Notes under the pieces: model-generated
What the model was told of the DNA's origin: nothing
The model's database searches: none
What the model saw: the letters and a program-made list of their open reading frames with translations, nothing else
Part shown: positions 23,485 to 33,736 of the stretch, piece by piece
Layout of the letters: each line of letters starts with the position of its first letter
Position numbering within the stretch: position 1 is the stretch's first letter
Program-made: the position numbers and the translations under genes
Assembly: GCA_019787685.1 (NCBI GenBank)
Contig: JAHNUO010000026.1
Coordinates: 388,008-452,007, forward strand
Source: Chiua virens
Taxonomy: Eukaryota > Basidiomycota > Agaricomycetes > Boletales > Boletaceae
Length of the DNA stretch: 64,000 bases
Direction of reading: 5' to 3'

Positions 23485-26400
23485 TGACTAGGTCGGTTAG
23501 GAGAGTTGGCACGCTGAAGTAGTGGATCCACGATCTGACGTTGAAAGCGGTGTACTTATTCCTGGTAGTGAGTGACGCATCGTCTGTGGGGATGCCGAAA
23601 CTGAGGGTGCGTCCTGCAGAGTACCTCGCCAGGGCCGACTCGGAGGACGTGTCTCATTGACACACGTTCCACTACTATCGACAACAGTCAGTCTGTCATG
23701 CGACACGATCATCGCGCTGCTTGGTCTGGCCTGCGACGGCCAAACTGCAGATGTGGATCCCGGTGCTGTTGACAGTGAGTCTGTCGTGTCATTATTCTAA
23801 GAAAAGAGAGCCAATCGGACTTGCGTGGGAATTACTTGGCAAATATTTAGTCTGAGTTGATCCCTAACACGCCCCTAATCCCGACTCGCTTAGCTTCCTC
23901 GATATGACGCCTTCTTCTTCCCGTGATCTTATCCAGGATGACAGCTCCAACGATGGTGATCATCGTCGAATGGATGAGGAGGTGCAACAGGTTCTGGCCG
24001 AATGGCGGTCAGCAGAATGGCGAGCGAACCCATCACTCGCAGACCTGCTCGTAGTGCTCAGTGCCATAGTTGGGCAGGACCCTCGACTGGATCGTAAGTA
24101 TACCAACCATCAGAACCAAATGGGCCTCTTGGAGAAACACCCCTGGATAAAGGGTGATATAGAGACAGCTTGGAAAGAAAAGTCATACCGCAACATTCGC
24201 AGACTCGGTACCCATTAATCACGCTTGCACGTCGTTATCTCTTAATTAACCCGCTCATCATCCGTAGCCATTCTTCAACTCGCTACAGTACGACGTGAGT
24301 TCAAGTTTCTCTGCCAGTGTGGACCTGTCCTTACGTTGACATCCATAGAAAATATTTCCCCGGAGCGCCTCAGTAAATTGAGGGCTGCTTTGAGTCGCCC
24401 TTTCCGAGGCGATGCCCTCGAAGCATTTTTCAACTATCTCGAGCAAAATGACAAGGTATTCAACAATCATCCATACCAGTATTACGGCAAGTTTTGCTCC
24501 GTAGTCCAGAGCTCGGGTTGTGGAAAGACGCGTTTAATGCTTGAGGTAAATCTCACATCGTGCCTGACGATGGAGTTGACACGTACGCTTCCATGCAGCT
24601 CGGAAAAAAGGATGTTTGCGTACTATACATGAACATCCGATCCCCAGAAGACGCCCAAGGAGACGCCCAAGGAGATCCTCCCCGGGATGATATACCTGCA
24701 GACATTCTTACGGCATACTGCAACACTGAACGGGAGTACTCTACGCGATGTCGTGCATTTTTCGCAGCGGTCTTCAAAGTTCTTGGCAGGTTGCCATGGA
24801 CCCTCGATTGGTGTGAAAATATGCGCGACATCGGAAATATCGCTCGCACCCAGTTTTTTCTAGAGTTACAAGATGAATTTGGCAAGGTGAGCATGGCGGA
24901 TTCACGAAATAAATTTCATTGTCACATCGCTACTCGAAGGTCCTAAGAGAAATGTCTTCGTCCTCGCCCACCAAGATCATGGAGGAGTACTACGAGAAGA
25001 TGGTGGCTGGAAGGATATCGGCGAGGCAGAACCAACCCAGGCTGGTGATTGCCCTTGATGAGGCTCATGTATTACATGAAACCCGGATTTCCGATTCAGT
25101 TCTGGAAACGGTATTACTCCAGGCCATCAAGGAATATTCCAAGTTGATGCATCCAGTCTGGGTTGTGTTCGCATCAACCATGTCGAGAGCTGTACACTAT
25201 CCGTCCCCTCAAACACTGTGTACGTGACACTATTCGTTTGTTGTGTTCTTCATTAAAGTGATCCCAGTTCCCCCCCACAGGGTGGCTATAGAGGGACAAC
25301 TACGTTTCCCGCCATTTATACAGCTTGGATGGGATCAGCATGCTCCATCGCTCAAGGATGCTCTGCAAGATGATGTTGCAACTGGGGAACACATAATTAA
25401 ATATGGCCGTCCATTGTGCGCACTTATTTTTTATTTTTGTGTTTTGCGTCCGTTAATTATTCGCAGATGGATGTCACTGTCGGAAAACAACAATACCTCC
25501 CTTTCAGGCATCCTTGATTTGGCTGGACAGAAACTGTGCGGAGTCGGAATGGCGGGCTTTGACCTACGGATCGACCATCAGGCTTTCGCCGTACTCGCTC
25601 AAAGATTCGGTCTCGACATCACTTTTGGTCACCGTGACGCTGTTCGTTACGCCAAGGATCTGGTTGCAAGTCATCTTCGTGTATGCATGAAGACCACCGA
25701 GGATCGAGTCTGGAACTACACCACCTATCCCTCAGAGCCCATTCTATCGTGCGCTGCTGCCATCGTGCTACACAGCGACCACAACTTGGTTTACGCTTTA
25801 ACCAGTCTGGCATTGATGGCTAAGGATGGCGTGGTTAGCGTCGGGGATACTGGGGAGCTAGTCAGCCGTTTTCTCTGGCTCTTGGCAAAGGATTTGTTTG
25901 TTCGCGAGCCCGAGAGGGTTGTTGTCGATACAAGCAAGCTCCTGGACTGTCATCCAGTGCCAGTCACCGAATTCCTAGAGTTCTTTTTAGGGCCGCGAGT
26001 CTGGAACGCCGTGCCAGGAGCGAGGAAGGAGTTTGAGAATGCGTATATCAACTTTTCCCACTGGGTTTCGATGGATTTCGATATCACACCGAGGGGGGAG
26101 CACGAGGAGCAACTGTCGTGAGTTACATGCATGGTGTCCGATCTGAAGGCGGTGCTGATCTCACCCATAGCATTGATGATTGGACTGCGAGCCACTGGGT
26201 ACGAACAAGCGCTATCCAGTGTTGTCATCAGCAACCCGCGATTGACAAAGTGATTCCCATGTACTTCAAACCGGGCTTCAACCATCAGGGAATATCCCAT
26301 ATTCTCATTTCAGACAAGGCTCGAAACTGTTCTCAGCGTCCCAGTAAGATCAAGCGAGGCCATAAGAGTATTGCCCCGGACTACCACGGCCCCCCCTATA

Positions 26401-27500
26401 TCGCCGTGTTGGTTGACTTCGACATGGAAGCATCGTCACTGGAGGCCACGCTAGACCCTGGCAAGGATGGTGAAGACATGTGTTTCCGTATATATGCAGG
26501 TGGTCTTGATGAAAACACGTATCCTTTCCTTAAGGGCCATGCCAATCTCAGCGAAACCCTCAAGGACCTGTATACGAGATTCTCATCTTCAGGCCCGACG
26601 TATTTGGAGAAACTCGAGGACCGAGTGCAGTTTGGCAGGTCTAGGGAAGCACGCTATATGAATTGTTGAGATGGATTCAAGTATAGTAATTTTATTAGTT
26701 CGAACGACGACAAGGTTTACATAAAGCACGCAGGTTTGTAGTGTCCGAACAATGATTTGTTAGTACGTAGTCAACCATGTCCCAATATCGCAGTGAGAAC
26801 TGCCGTGAAGGCTCAGATAGAATCAATGATCCCCACCGCCAGCGATCTCGACCTACAAGGCATTCGTTAGTATTACTTCGCGATTCCGATAGTCAATGAC
26901 GTACCCAACCATGACCACCTTGACGAAGATCCGTTTGGCCGCTGGTGTAGCCTTGGAGTGCACGAATCCCCGCTGAAATCACATGTCTCTGTCAGCGCGA
27001 TGCCGAAAGGTCACACACCGACACCTGGTCCAATGACACCTTGATCGCTGCCGACCGATTCGCTGTCAACGAGAACGTCCGTATCGTATCCGCTGCAAAT
27101 AATGAGCATTTTCTAGCTCATCCCGCTACTACATACTCCCTCATTCCAGGGACGACTTCTCGTCTTGGTTCCAAGCCAACGCCACTCGAAAAACGTCGAA
27201 AACTGGTCTCCGGCGAGATACTCTGCAGGACACACCGCCCACAGACGGTGCATCACTTACCACCAGGAATACCCCTTCCACCTCCACTTTCGACATTGCA
27301 TCCACCGAGCATGCTGGCTCTCCTAACCCACCTAGTCAGTATCAAACGTAAAGGACGAAAACATACGCATCACGCGACGCAATACCACCTCTTCCACCTC
27401 CACCCCACACGCTGTCACATACTCCAGGGGTATCGGTTATGAGGGAGCCGACTGTACATGAGCACAAGTCTTCGAAAATAGCTTATTTAGTCAAGTTTCG
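23485..27500 (+). mobile_element. Repeat unit B: NTPase-nuclease gene with inverted flanks
   Basis: Unit B is the plus-strand copy. On its right, 26670-27500 matches the 3' flank of C and both matches end at the same word, TTATTTAGTCAAGTTTCG (27500 and 45212), which may mark the unit border. On its left, 23485-23790 is a reverse-complement copy of the distal part of that same flank (compare 27040-27330 and 44760-45050), so the gene lies between inverted repeats. The proximal promoter block seen in A and C is mostly missing; the similarity starts only at about 23805. Confidence 0.6.
23904..26669 (+). CDS. P-loop NTPase with C-terminal nuclease-like domain, copy B
   Basis: I place exons at 23904-24207, 24268-24294, 24349-24545, 24599-24886, 24940-25219, 25268-25415, 25467-26117 and 26171-26669. 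They sum to 2394 nt, an exact multiple of three, giving 797 residues. Order: acidic N-terminus, SPERLSKLRAALSRPFRGDA, Walker A KFCSVVQSSGCGKTRLMLE, RLVIALDEAHVLHETR (Walker B-like), VWVVFASTMSR, FPPFIQLGWDQHAP, a long helical region, then AIQCCHQQPAIDKVIPMYF, SHILISDKAR and PPYIAVLVDFD. The last block looks like a PD-(D/E)XK fold in which the usual QxK is replaced by SDK. No nonsense mutation is present, so the gene may be expressed. The cellular role is unknown. Confidence 0.78.
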
Positions 27501-27522
27501 CCACCTAGCTTTCCCAGGACGT

Positions 27523-27573
27523 AAGCCTTATAAAGAACGGTGCCAAATGGTGTCAGCATTCTTTATAAGGCTT
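27523..27573. repeat. Perfect 15-bp inverted repeat (stem-loop)
   Basis: AAGCCTTATAAAGAA at 27523-27537 is followed, after a 21-nt spacer, by its exact reverse complement at 27559-27573. It lies just right of the end of unit B, at the left side of the transposon-rich segment. Confidence 0.8.
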
Positions 27574-29023
27574 GTTTAGCCTATGTTCCCACCACCAGCA
27601 ATAAATATTGCCCCAAATCCTTTGGCTAACCTTGTACACTGAGAGTCCCCCACACCTGGAGTTCACATGCCTTTGGTCCCCTTTGGACTGACAGCAAAGG
27701 CAGCTGTCCTGACTCTTCTTCCATGTGTCCCGCCCTTCCCATGCCCCTGGGTGCCCACCTGTCTTATGTGTCCATCATTATGCGTAAGGCACACTATGTG
27801 CCAAGTACGTTGGCTGACCGTTATGTAGGTTCCCATGCCCCCTGCTCTTGTTTGTTGTCATTGTCGCTGGGAACAACAACAGCAGCAGCTTATATCCCTC
27901 GCCGACAATGTCCATCCCTTGCTGTGGCCATCTATGGTGCTCAGAAGCCTCATCAAGGTCGTCTCCCATTCAATGCTGTTGCCACTGTCCCGTTGTTGTT
28001 CCTGGCATTGATGGTGGTCTCTCCCTTGTCATTGTTCCTGGTGTCAATGGTGGCCTCTCTCCCTCATTGTCAATGATGTCTGTCCCTCTCCATGGCCATC
28101 TATGGCATCTAGAAAGCTCACCAAGGCCATTGCTATCTATGTTCTCATGCCGTGTTCTCTCATTCAACACTGTCGTCGTCATCCTCCCTGGCCTTGATGG
28201 CAGTTTCTGCCCCTTGTCATCGTCATTCTTGACATTGTTGACAATGTATGTCTCTTGTCACAGCCGTCTATGGCATTCTACAGGTTCATCAAGGTAACCT
28301 TGTTGATTGTTATCTAGGTTTCCATTTCCCATTCTCTCGTTTGATGTTGTCGCCATTGTCACCCTTGTTGTTCCCAGTGTGGATGGTGATGTCTCTTTCA
28401 CATTGTTGATGTTTTCGACATTTTAGGTATAATTTCAACTGTTCTAGGGATTCAATCAAGTTCTAATGCTGCCTCTTTCTCAGAATTCATCTCCTTGTCT
28501 CTGGTGTGGTCGTCCATGGTGCAGCTGTCGTTCCCGGCATTTTCAGAGATGCCTTCCCATCAATGCCACAGTCCACTTCTTCTGAAGGTGCACCAAGTGT
28601 TCCTTGTACCCGAGGAATCTCACCTCATGGCTTTTCTGGTCATCTAGAAGGTTCCTGAGGCCATCCTTCCCTCGTCCATGCTGCATTCAATGTCGACATG
28701 TTTCACATTGTTGCCATAGTTCGCCATGTAGTTCACCATGTCAAAACGATGTCCCTTCAGCACATTGCAGCCATATGCATCAACATGAGGTGAATGCATG
28801 TCCCTACCTCCCTGTCGTATTGTTCTCACATAGTCTTTCCTCCTATCCTTATAGTACACTCATGCCTCAACATAGAACATCCACTCACTATGCGACACTG
28901 TCAAAGCGCATTAAAACCCATACATATCGTGGTCCCTCTCTCATCATTGATTGGTTGTCGGCCTCGAAACAGTTTGAGTGCATTCGACAGGCTTGAGTCA
29001 AGTGCAATGCTGACATTCAAGGT
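27574..29023. repeat. Low-complexity region with degenerate tandem repeats
   Basis: From about 27800 to 28660 a phrase like CATGGCCATCTATGGCATCT followed by AGAAGC(C/T)CATCAAGG recurs with a spacing of roughly 165-170 nt (about 27930, 28100 and 28265, weaker copies after). Between copies lie variants of TTGTTCCTGGCATTGATGG and CATTGTTGACAATG. It is T/C-rich on the plus strand and poor in CpG. Frames of 100-150 codons across it are repeat-encoded and not credible genes. It probably forms the 5' subterminal part of the KDZ element. Confidence 0.55.
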
Positions 29024-32000
29024 TTGCGTCTTATTGATATTGATTGCGTTTTTGCTAACAACAGCCTAGATTTATCAATGTGGGATCAAGTTCTTGTTGA
29101 CCAAATGCTACAAGACTACAGAGTTATTTCTGATGATGATGCATTTGATTTTAATCCACCCATGGGTGAAGAAGCCTTCAATCTCAGCCACAAGGGTGGA
29201 GAGCATGAAGCCTTTGCTGGTCTTGCTCAGGACATAGAAGGCCTCAGTGGACGGTATACTTATGTTGCACCTACATATTTGTTATCTAATGTTTACATAG
29301 ACGATATGTTGATTCCCACACCCACATGGATTGCATAGAGATTCAAATGCAGCATTGGTTGATGCAAATGGACCTCCTTGTTGATGCATATCTTGAATAC
29401 TGAATGTGTGACTCTGGTGATGGTATGCCTACTATGGTGCCCACTGCTCCCATTCCCACCAATGATAGAGCTACGCTTGATGATATTGAGTTGGTAGATA
29501 TGTTTCGTAAGTGATGTTTACTTTGTTCACGGCATTGTTAATGATGTTGCATTAGGTCACCATCATATGTCCTTTCGTCCTGCTCCTAACCATGTATATC
29601 CAAATGAAACCCTGATTCTATCTGGGTACCTAGGCTGTGCGCTACTTTTTCCTATGATTGCCATCTCATTACAGACCCTTGTTGCCTTTTGTCAACTACA
29701 TCGTTCCTGTCCACAGTTTAGTATTCAGGCAGCAGCCAAAACTCTATGTTTTTTTCATCATGTAAGTCTAATTTCTGTATTACTGATTTTACCTCTGATT
29801 TGACTTCTCAGATAACATATAGACCATATCTAACGGCACAACTTTCAAATGCTTTTGATGTGTACCTTGAGATTCTGCATTGCGTGGACTGTCGACTTAA
29901 ACGAGAGCTCAAGCGAGATGGACCAGATTGGCGATTGAAGAATCAATGCCTTGCTTGCTCTTACAAGCTCGAAGATGAACTGCATCTTCAGTTCAGCTGG
30001 CTTGTTTCAGTAGATGGGAACAATAGCTTGAAGCATTGGGACCCTTCTACTTATGGTTGTACAACTTGCGAGGATTCTCGGTCCCCGCGCTCCGATATTT
30101 GGCTTCCCTGCTGACGTGGTGGACAACTTCGCTGGTAATGAAGTCCAGGTCAGACTTGACTTTTTTGCATTTATTCTGAATCTCATGTTCTTCTACAGAT
30201 CAATGGCTTGGATGATCCTTCCCATGAGTGGGTTGATGAGGAGTCAATGAAACAGCCAATGTGTGTAATGCAATGGAGAAATGCAACTCCAGATCAATGT
30301 AAGAAAATGTTTGCCGTGTTCCAACAATCTGGCATCTTCATCACATGCTGTCATCATCATCTCATGTTCCTAGGGTGTGATATGATCAAAAGTGGCGAGT
30401 TGTCAGTTAACGTAGCTATTTTCGCGATCTGTTTTGAACTTATTCCTTAAATAGGATGAAATATCCGCTTGCCATTGTTGAGAAGCTACTTTCAGTTTAT
30501 GGTTGTGATGGGGCTGTTTTTTATGACATTGGTTGTGCTTTTTCAACAACACTGGCCAACAGCTGCATTGCACCTAAGGCATCCTCCCTCAACTTGCACA
30601 TGCTCATTGGTGCCTTTCATGGGCATGCACACAATCACAAGTGCCAACTTGAGTGGCATCTGCTCTATGTTCACAGGACTGGCAACACGGAAGGGGAAGG
30701 ATGTGAACATGTATTTTCTGCTTCAAATGATCTTGCTCAAGGCATGTGACACACCACAGAGTTTCATCACCATCAAGCAATTGAACAATATTTCAATTTC
30801 TGGAATATGGACAAGTACACGTCGCTGGGTAAGTACATAAATAGAATGGAGATTGAGTCAGATCTTATCCATGGTCTAGGAACATTCTTGTGGAATCATT
30901 ACTGCACTGCTGTTGATGCTGTTTGCACTCTCTCAGCTGAGCTTGATGTCTTGAGGTCTGAACTCAATCTCTCAGATGACAACTTTCAGGAGTTCCATGA
31001 GCAAGAATGCCATTATCTGAATGAACAGAAGTTATTATCTGGTCAAGATCAAGCCCAAATATTATTTGTATGTGCTCTGGATGACCTTGCAGAGAAAAAG
31101 TGCATACAACACAATGTAGATGAGCTGAAACATAACCTGTGTGTAGGGATAAGTGGACGCGAGCTGGCAAAGCGAGCAGTGGTGTCCACATCAGTGATTA
31201 TCCAAGTGTTATGACAGCACATATTTGTGCTGATGTCACTTACCGAAATGTACTCCATGCTAAAGCACGTGTCACCCACCTTCAAGCTCTCATTGGTGTA
31301 TGAGAACACTGGGAGATTGGAAGCCTGGAATATAATCATTGGAAGGACGAATCCCAGATTGTCAAGTATTGTGCAGCTATTGATGAGCTTGAGCACCTCG
31401 TTGTTATGCATTTGTTTGAGCTTGTGAAGTTGGGAATGTCAGGGACTGGTATGGTGCACTTAGCACAATTATTCAGAATTAACCAACTTCCAGGGTATAA
31501 GCTTTGACAACAGATATCGAAGGGCCTTCAGCGCCATTCTGCAGGCATCTGCACCGCTCTTAACCACTACAACAAGGAAGCCAGTGCTCTTAATTCCCCA
31601 CATCTGATGATTACATTTAAAGAGGTTATTGACTACAATATACTGGGAGAATTTGACCTGCTTAGACAATCAAGGGCTGACATCCAACAGGAGAATTGGG
31701 CTAAACCTGTGCACTGAGCAGCTATGGTGAAATTCTTTCAACTTTGTCAAGCTCGGGAGGAGGTAGCTCGTGTGGAGGTGGAAGTCTGATGCCTCCATAT
31801 AGCCATTCATGATGAAGATCAAGTGATAAAAGAGACCATCGATCACCTTAATCAAACAAAACCCCAGCTTGGAAAGGAGCTGGAAACTGAGCATCGCTAT
31901 CGTGCTGCTGTGAATGCTTGACTTCTCTTTTGCCTCAATCAGATTGAGGGATTTCTGGGTTATGGTGGTTGCAGAGGAATTGGTCGTCAACTTGTTGCAT

Positions 32001-32250
32001 TGTCGATTGATCCTTCACATCCAGATGATGGTGAGTAAATAAACTTTATCATGTTTTGCCTGTATCTATGCAATCCACAGATGTTACCAATGACACTCAC
32101 TCAGACAATGACAGTACTCGCCATGCAGAAGACGACAGTACTCATGTGGACAACTTTGATGACACTCACACAGATATTGATGTCACGCACGATGGGTTAG
32201 ACACTGAAACTCATGCGGGCATTGCAGATGATCTCCTAGACATCGAATGA
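29024..32250 (+). pseudogene. KDZ transposase, decayed
   Basis: Fragments match the conserved KDZ core in order: PYLTAQLSNAFDVYLEILHC, CSYKLEDELHLQFSWLVSVD with GNNSLKHWDPSTYG, VMQWRNATPDQCKKMFAVF, MKYPLAIVEKLLSVYG, GAVFYDIGCAFSTTLANS, the hallmark IGAFHGHAHNHKCQLEWH, and TEGEGCEHVFSASNDLA. The C-terminal helical part (LHAKARVTHLQALIG, ISKGLQRHSAGICTALNHYN) ends in an acidic Asp/His/Thr-rich tail at 32250. Introns of 45-60 nt remain recognisable. In-frame TGA codons at 29401, 30747, 31301, 31505, 31715, 31787 and 31919 and a frameshift near 31180 break it. At each of the seven stops Arg (CGA) fits the surrounding sequence. The element is no longer autonomous. Confidence 0.88.
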
Positions 32251-32381
32251 GAAGAAGATAGAATACTTACATAGATGATGGCAGACTTTATGTGCAACCT
32301 TGATGATCTAACAAGTGACTAGCTACTCTACTAGATTTTTGGGATTGTGTTTGGATCGAATGCATTGATTTTTGGACTGGT

Positions 32382-33112
32382 TGTTACGATAGTTCCGGGT
32401 AGGACCTAACATAGCCACAAAAGCGCCAAGTACCAAGTGGCTGCAATAACTCAAACAACCACCACTTGATATGTGGTGTGCTGAAGAGTTGAACAAGGGT
32501 TTCTGGTCAGCGGATTGCTACCAGAGAGACGAGTGAAAACTCAGGCGTTGCTGAGAGTTGTCCGGTTGGGAATCTATACCCGAGGGACGGTCAAGGGTCG
32601 AGGGTTGACTACGATGAGTCCAAGTGTTGGGTCAAGGGACGACGAGAGAAGTCCCTGGTCAAGTGTTCACTGGAAGGGTCCGAGTAGAGCAGTGATACTC
32701 AGCTAGATTGCGGAGATCAAGACTAGTGTACAGGAGTATTGCTGTGAGGTATTTATACTATGAGAACTGCGCACGGACCAAGTAACTAAAAGGAGAAGGC
32801 CAGAAGAGCAGAAGGGCCAAAGGGCCAAAAGGGATGCGCAGTAATCAAAAAGGGAATCATATGATGCGAAGGCAACGGACGATGACGAAGATGAAATGAC
32901 AAATGTGAAGCCATCAGATGATGACGAGAATTGAATGAGTAAGTGCGATGCCATTGGATGATGATGAGAAAAGAAGAACGTAAGCATCCGGGTAAGGCCA
33001 GTGCTGAGTTACAAAGGTGAAAGGAGAACGAGTACGGATGAACGCACGATAATACCTAGGTATCGAGTAAAGTGAAGAGGTACAAGTGAGATGAAAGAAA
33101 GAAATTGTAACA
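32382..33112 (-). repeat. 3' LTR of the chromovirus
   Basis: The repeat is 731 bp, starting TGTTAC and ending GTAACA. On the minus strand it is preceded by a G-rich tract (CCGGGGGTAA, reverse complement of 33113-33122) that may be the polypurine tract. It contains TATAAATA (minus strand) and the AGATCAAGACTA word (plus strand 32714-32725) discussed for self-priming. Confidence 0.95.
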
Positions 33113-33286
33113 TTACCCCCGGAGTACGATCAAAGCACCAAGTGAAGATCATCACTAGAAATCGAACGCATCATGGACAGGACTGCCGGTGATATTGGCG
33201 TATCCCTCGTCGTCGATGGGGTCATCACATGGGGAGACCGAGCGTTGATCAGGAGACGCGGAACATTGTCGCGCATGGCGGCGGGC

Positions 33287-33736
33287 TCATTGAGGTGGGG
33301 GTACAGGGAGTACAGAGCGGCCGTTGTGGCGAGACGATGAAGACGAGTTCGTTGAGGAGGACGACGTAGACGGGATGGCGGGACGAGGGGAGCGCCTTCT
33401 CCAAGTATTTCTGGTGGCCATGGGAGTAAGCCGGTTGGCAAGGGGGATGCGAGCATGTACCCGAGGAGGTCGTCCAGGGCAGTGGGATTGGATATGACCG
33501 GGGGCCCAGGTGAGACAGATTGGGCATTGATACATGGGGCACTCAACGTGGACGTGGCCGAGTTTTTGGCATTCGAAGCATGCCTCGTGCCATCGAGGGT
33601 GATCGTCGGGGAGGGATACCTGACCGGTCCGAAACATCAGTTTGGCCTCGGCGCGGTTGCATGCGAGCATCTCTTCCTCGGTGAAGGGAGCAGAGGATGC
33701 AGATGGGGTAGATGAGGGGTGAGAGGGAGGAGCCAT
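33287..33736 (-). CDS. Zinc-knuckle module behind the chromodomain (separate ORF or pol extension)
   Basis: This frame of 149 codons starts with ATG immediately after the TGA that ends the chromodomain frame and is in the same reading frame as pol. It has a Ser/Pro-rich start and then a CCHC knuckle (CFECQKLGHVHVEC, CX2CX4HX4C), followed by a second Cys/His group (CPICLTWAPGHIQSHC). If the preceding TGA arose from CGA, like the others in this element, the module would be the C-terminal end of the polyprotein. Otherwise it is a third ORF. The frame beyond its own TGA stays open for about 45 more codons. Confidence 0.6.
   Translation of the reverse strand: MAPPSHPSSTPSASSAPFTEEEMLACNRAEAKLMFRTGQVSLPDDHPRWHEACFECQKLGHVHVECPMYQCPICLTWAPGHIQSHCPGRPPRVHARIPLANRLTPMATRNTWRRRSPRPAIPSTSSSSTNSSSSSRHNGRSVLPVPPPQ

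Larger units (their letters stand above)
27501..32381 (+). mobile_element. KDZ (Kyakuja-Dileera-Zisupton) DNA transposon, left part
   Basis: The segment between unit B and the LTR element contains a KDZ transposase relic at about 29024-32250 preceded by tandem-repeat DNA. AT-rich sequence after the right LTR (40160 to about 40550) may be the other end of the same element, separated by retroelement insertion. I could not find matching terminal inverted repeats, so both ends are approximate. Confidence 0.6.

Noticed and set aside
27723..28297. Frames of 117-149 codons as secreted or membrane proteins
   Set aside because: They are encoded by the degenerate tandem repeats and change frame from unit to unit.
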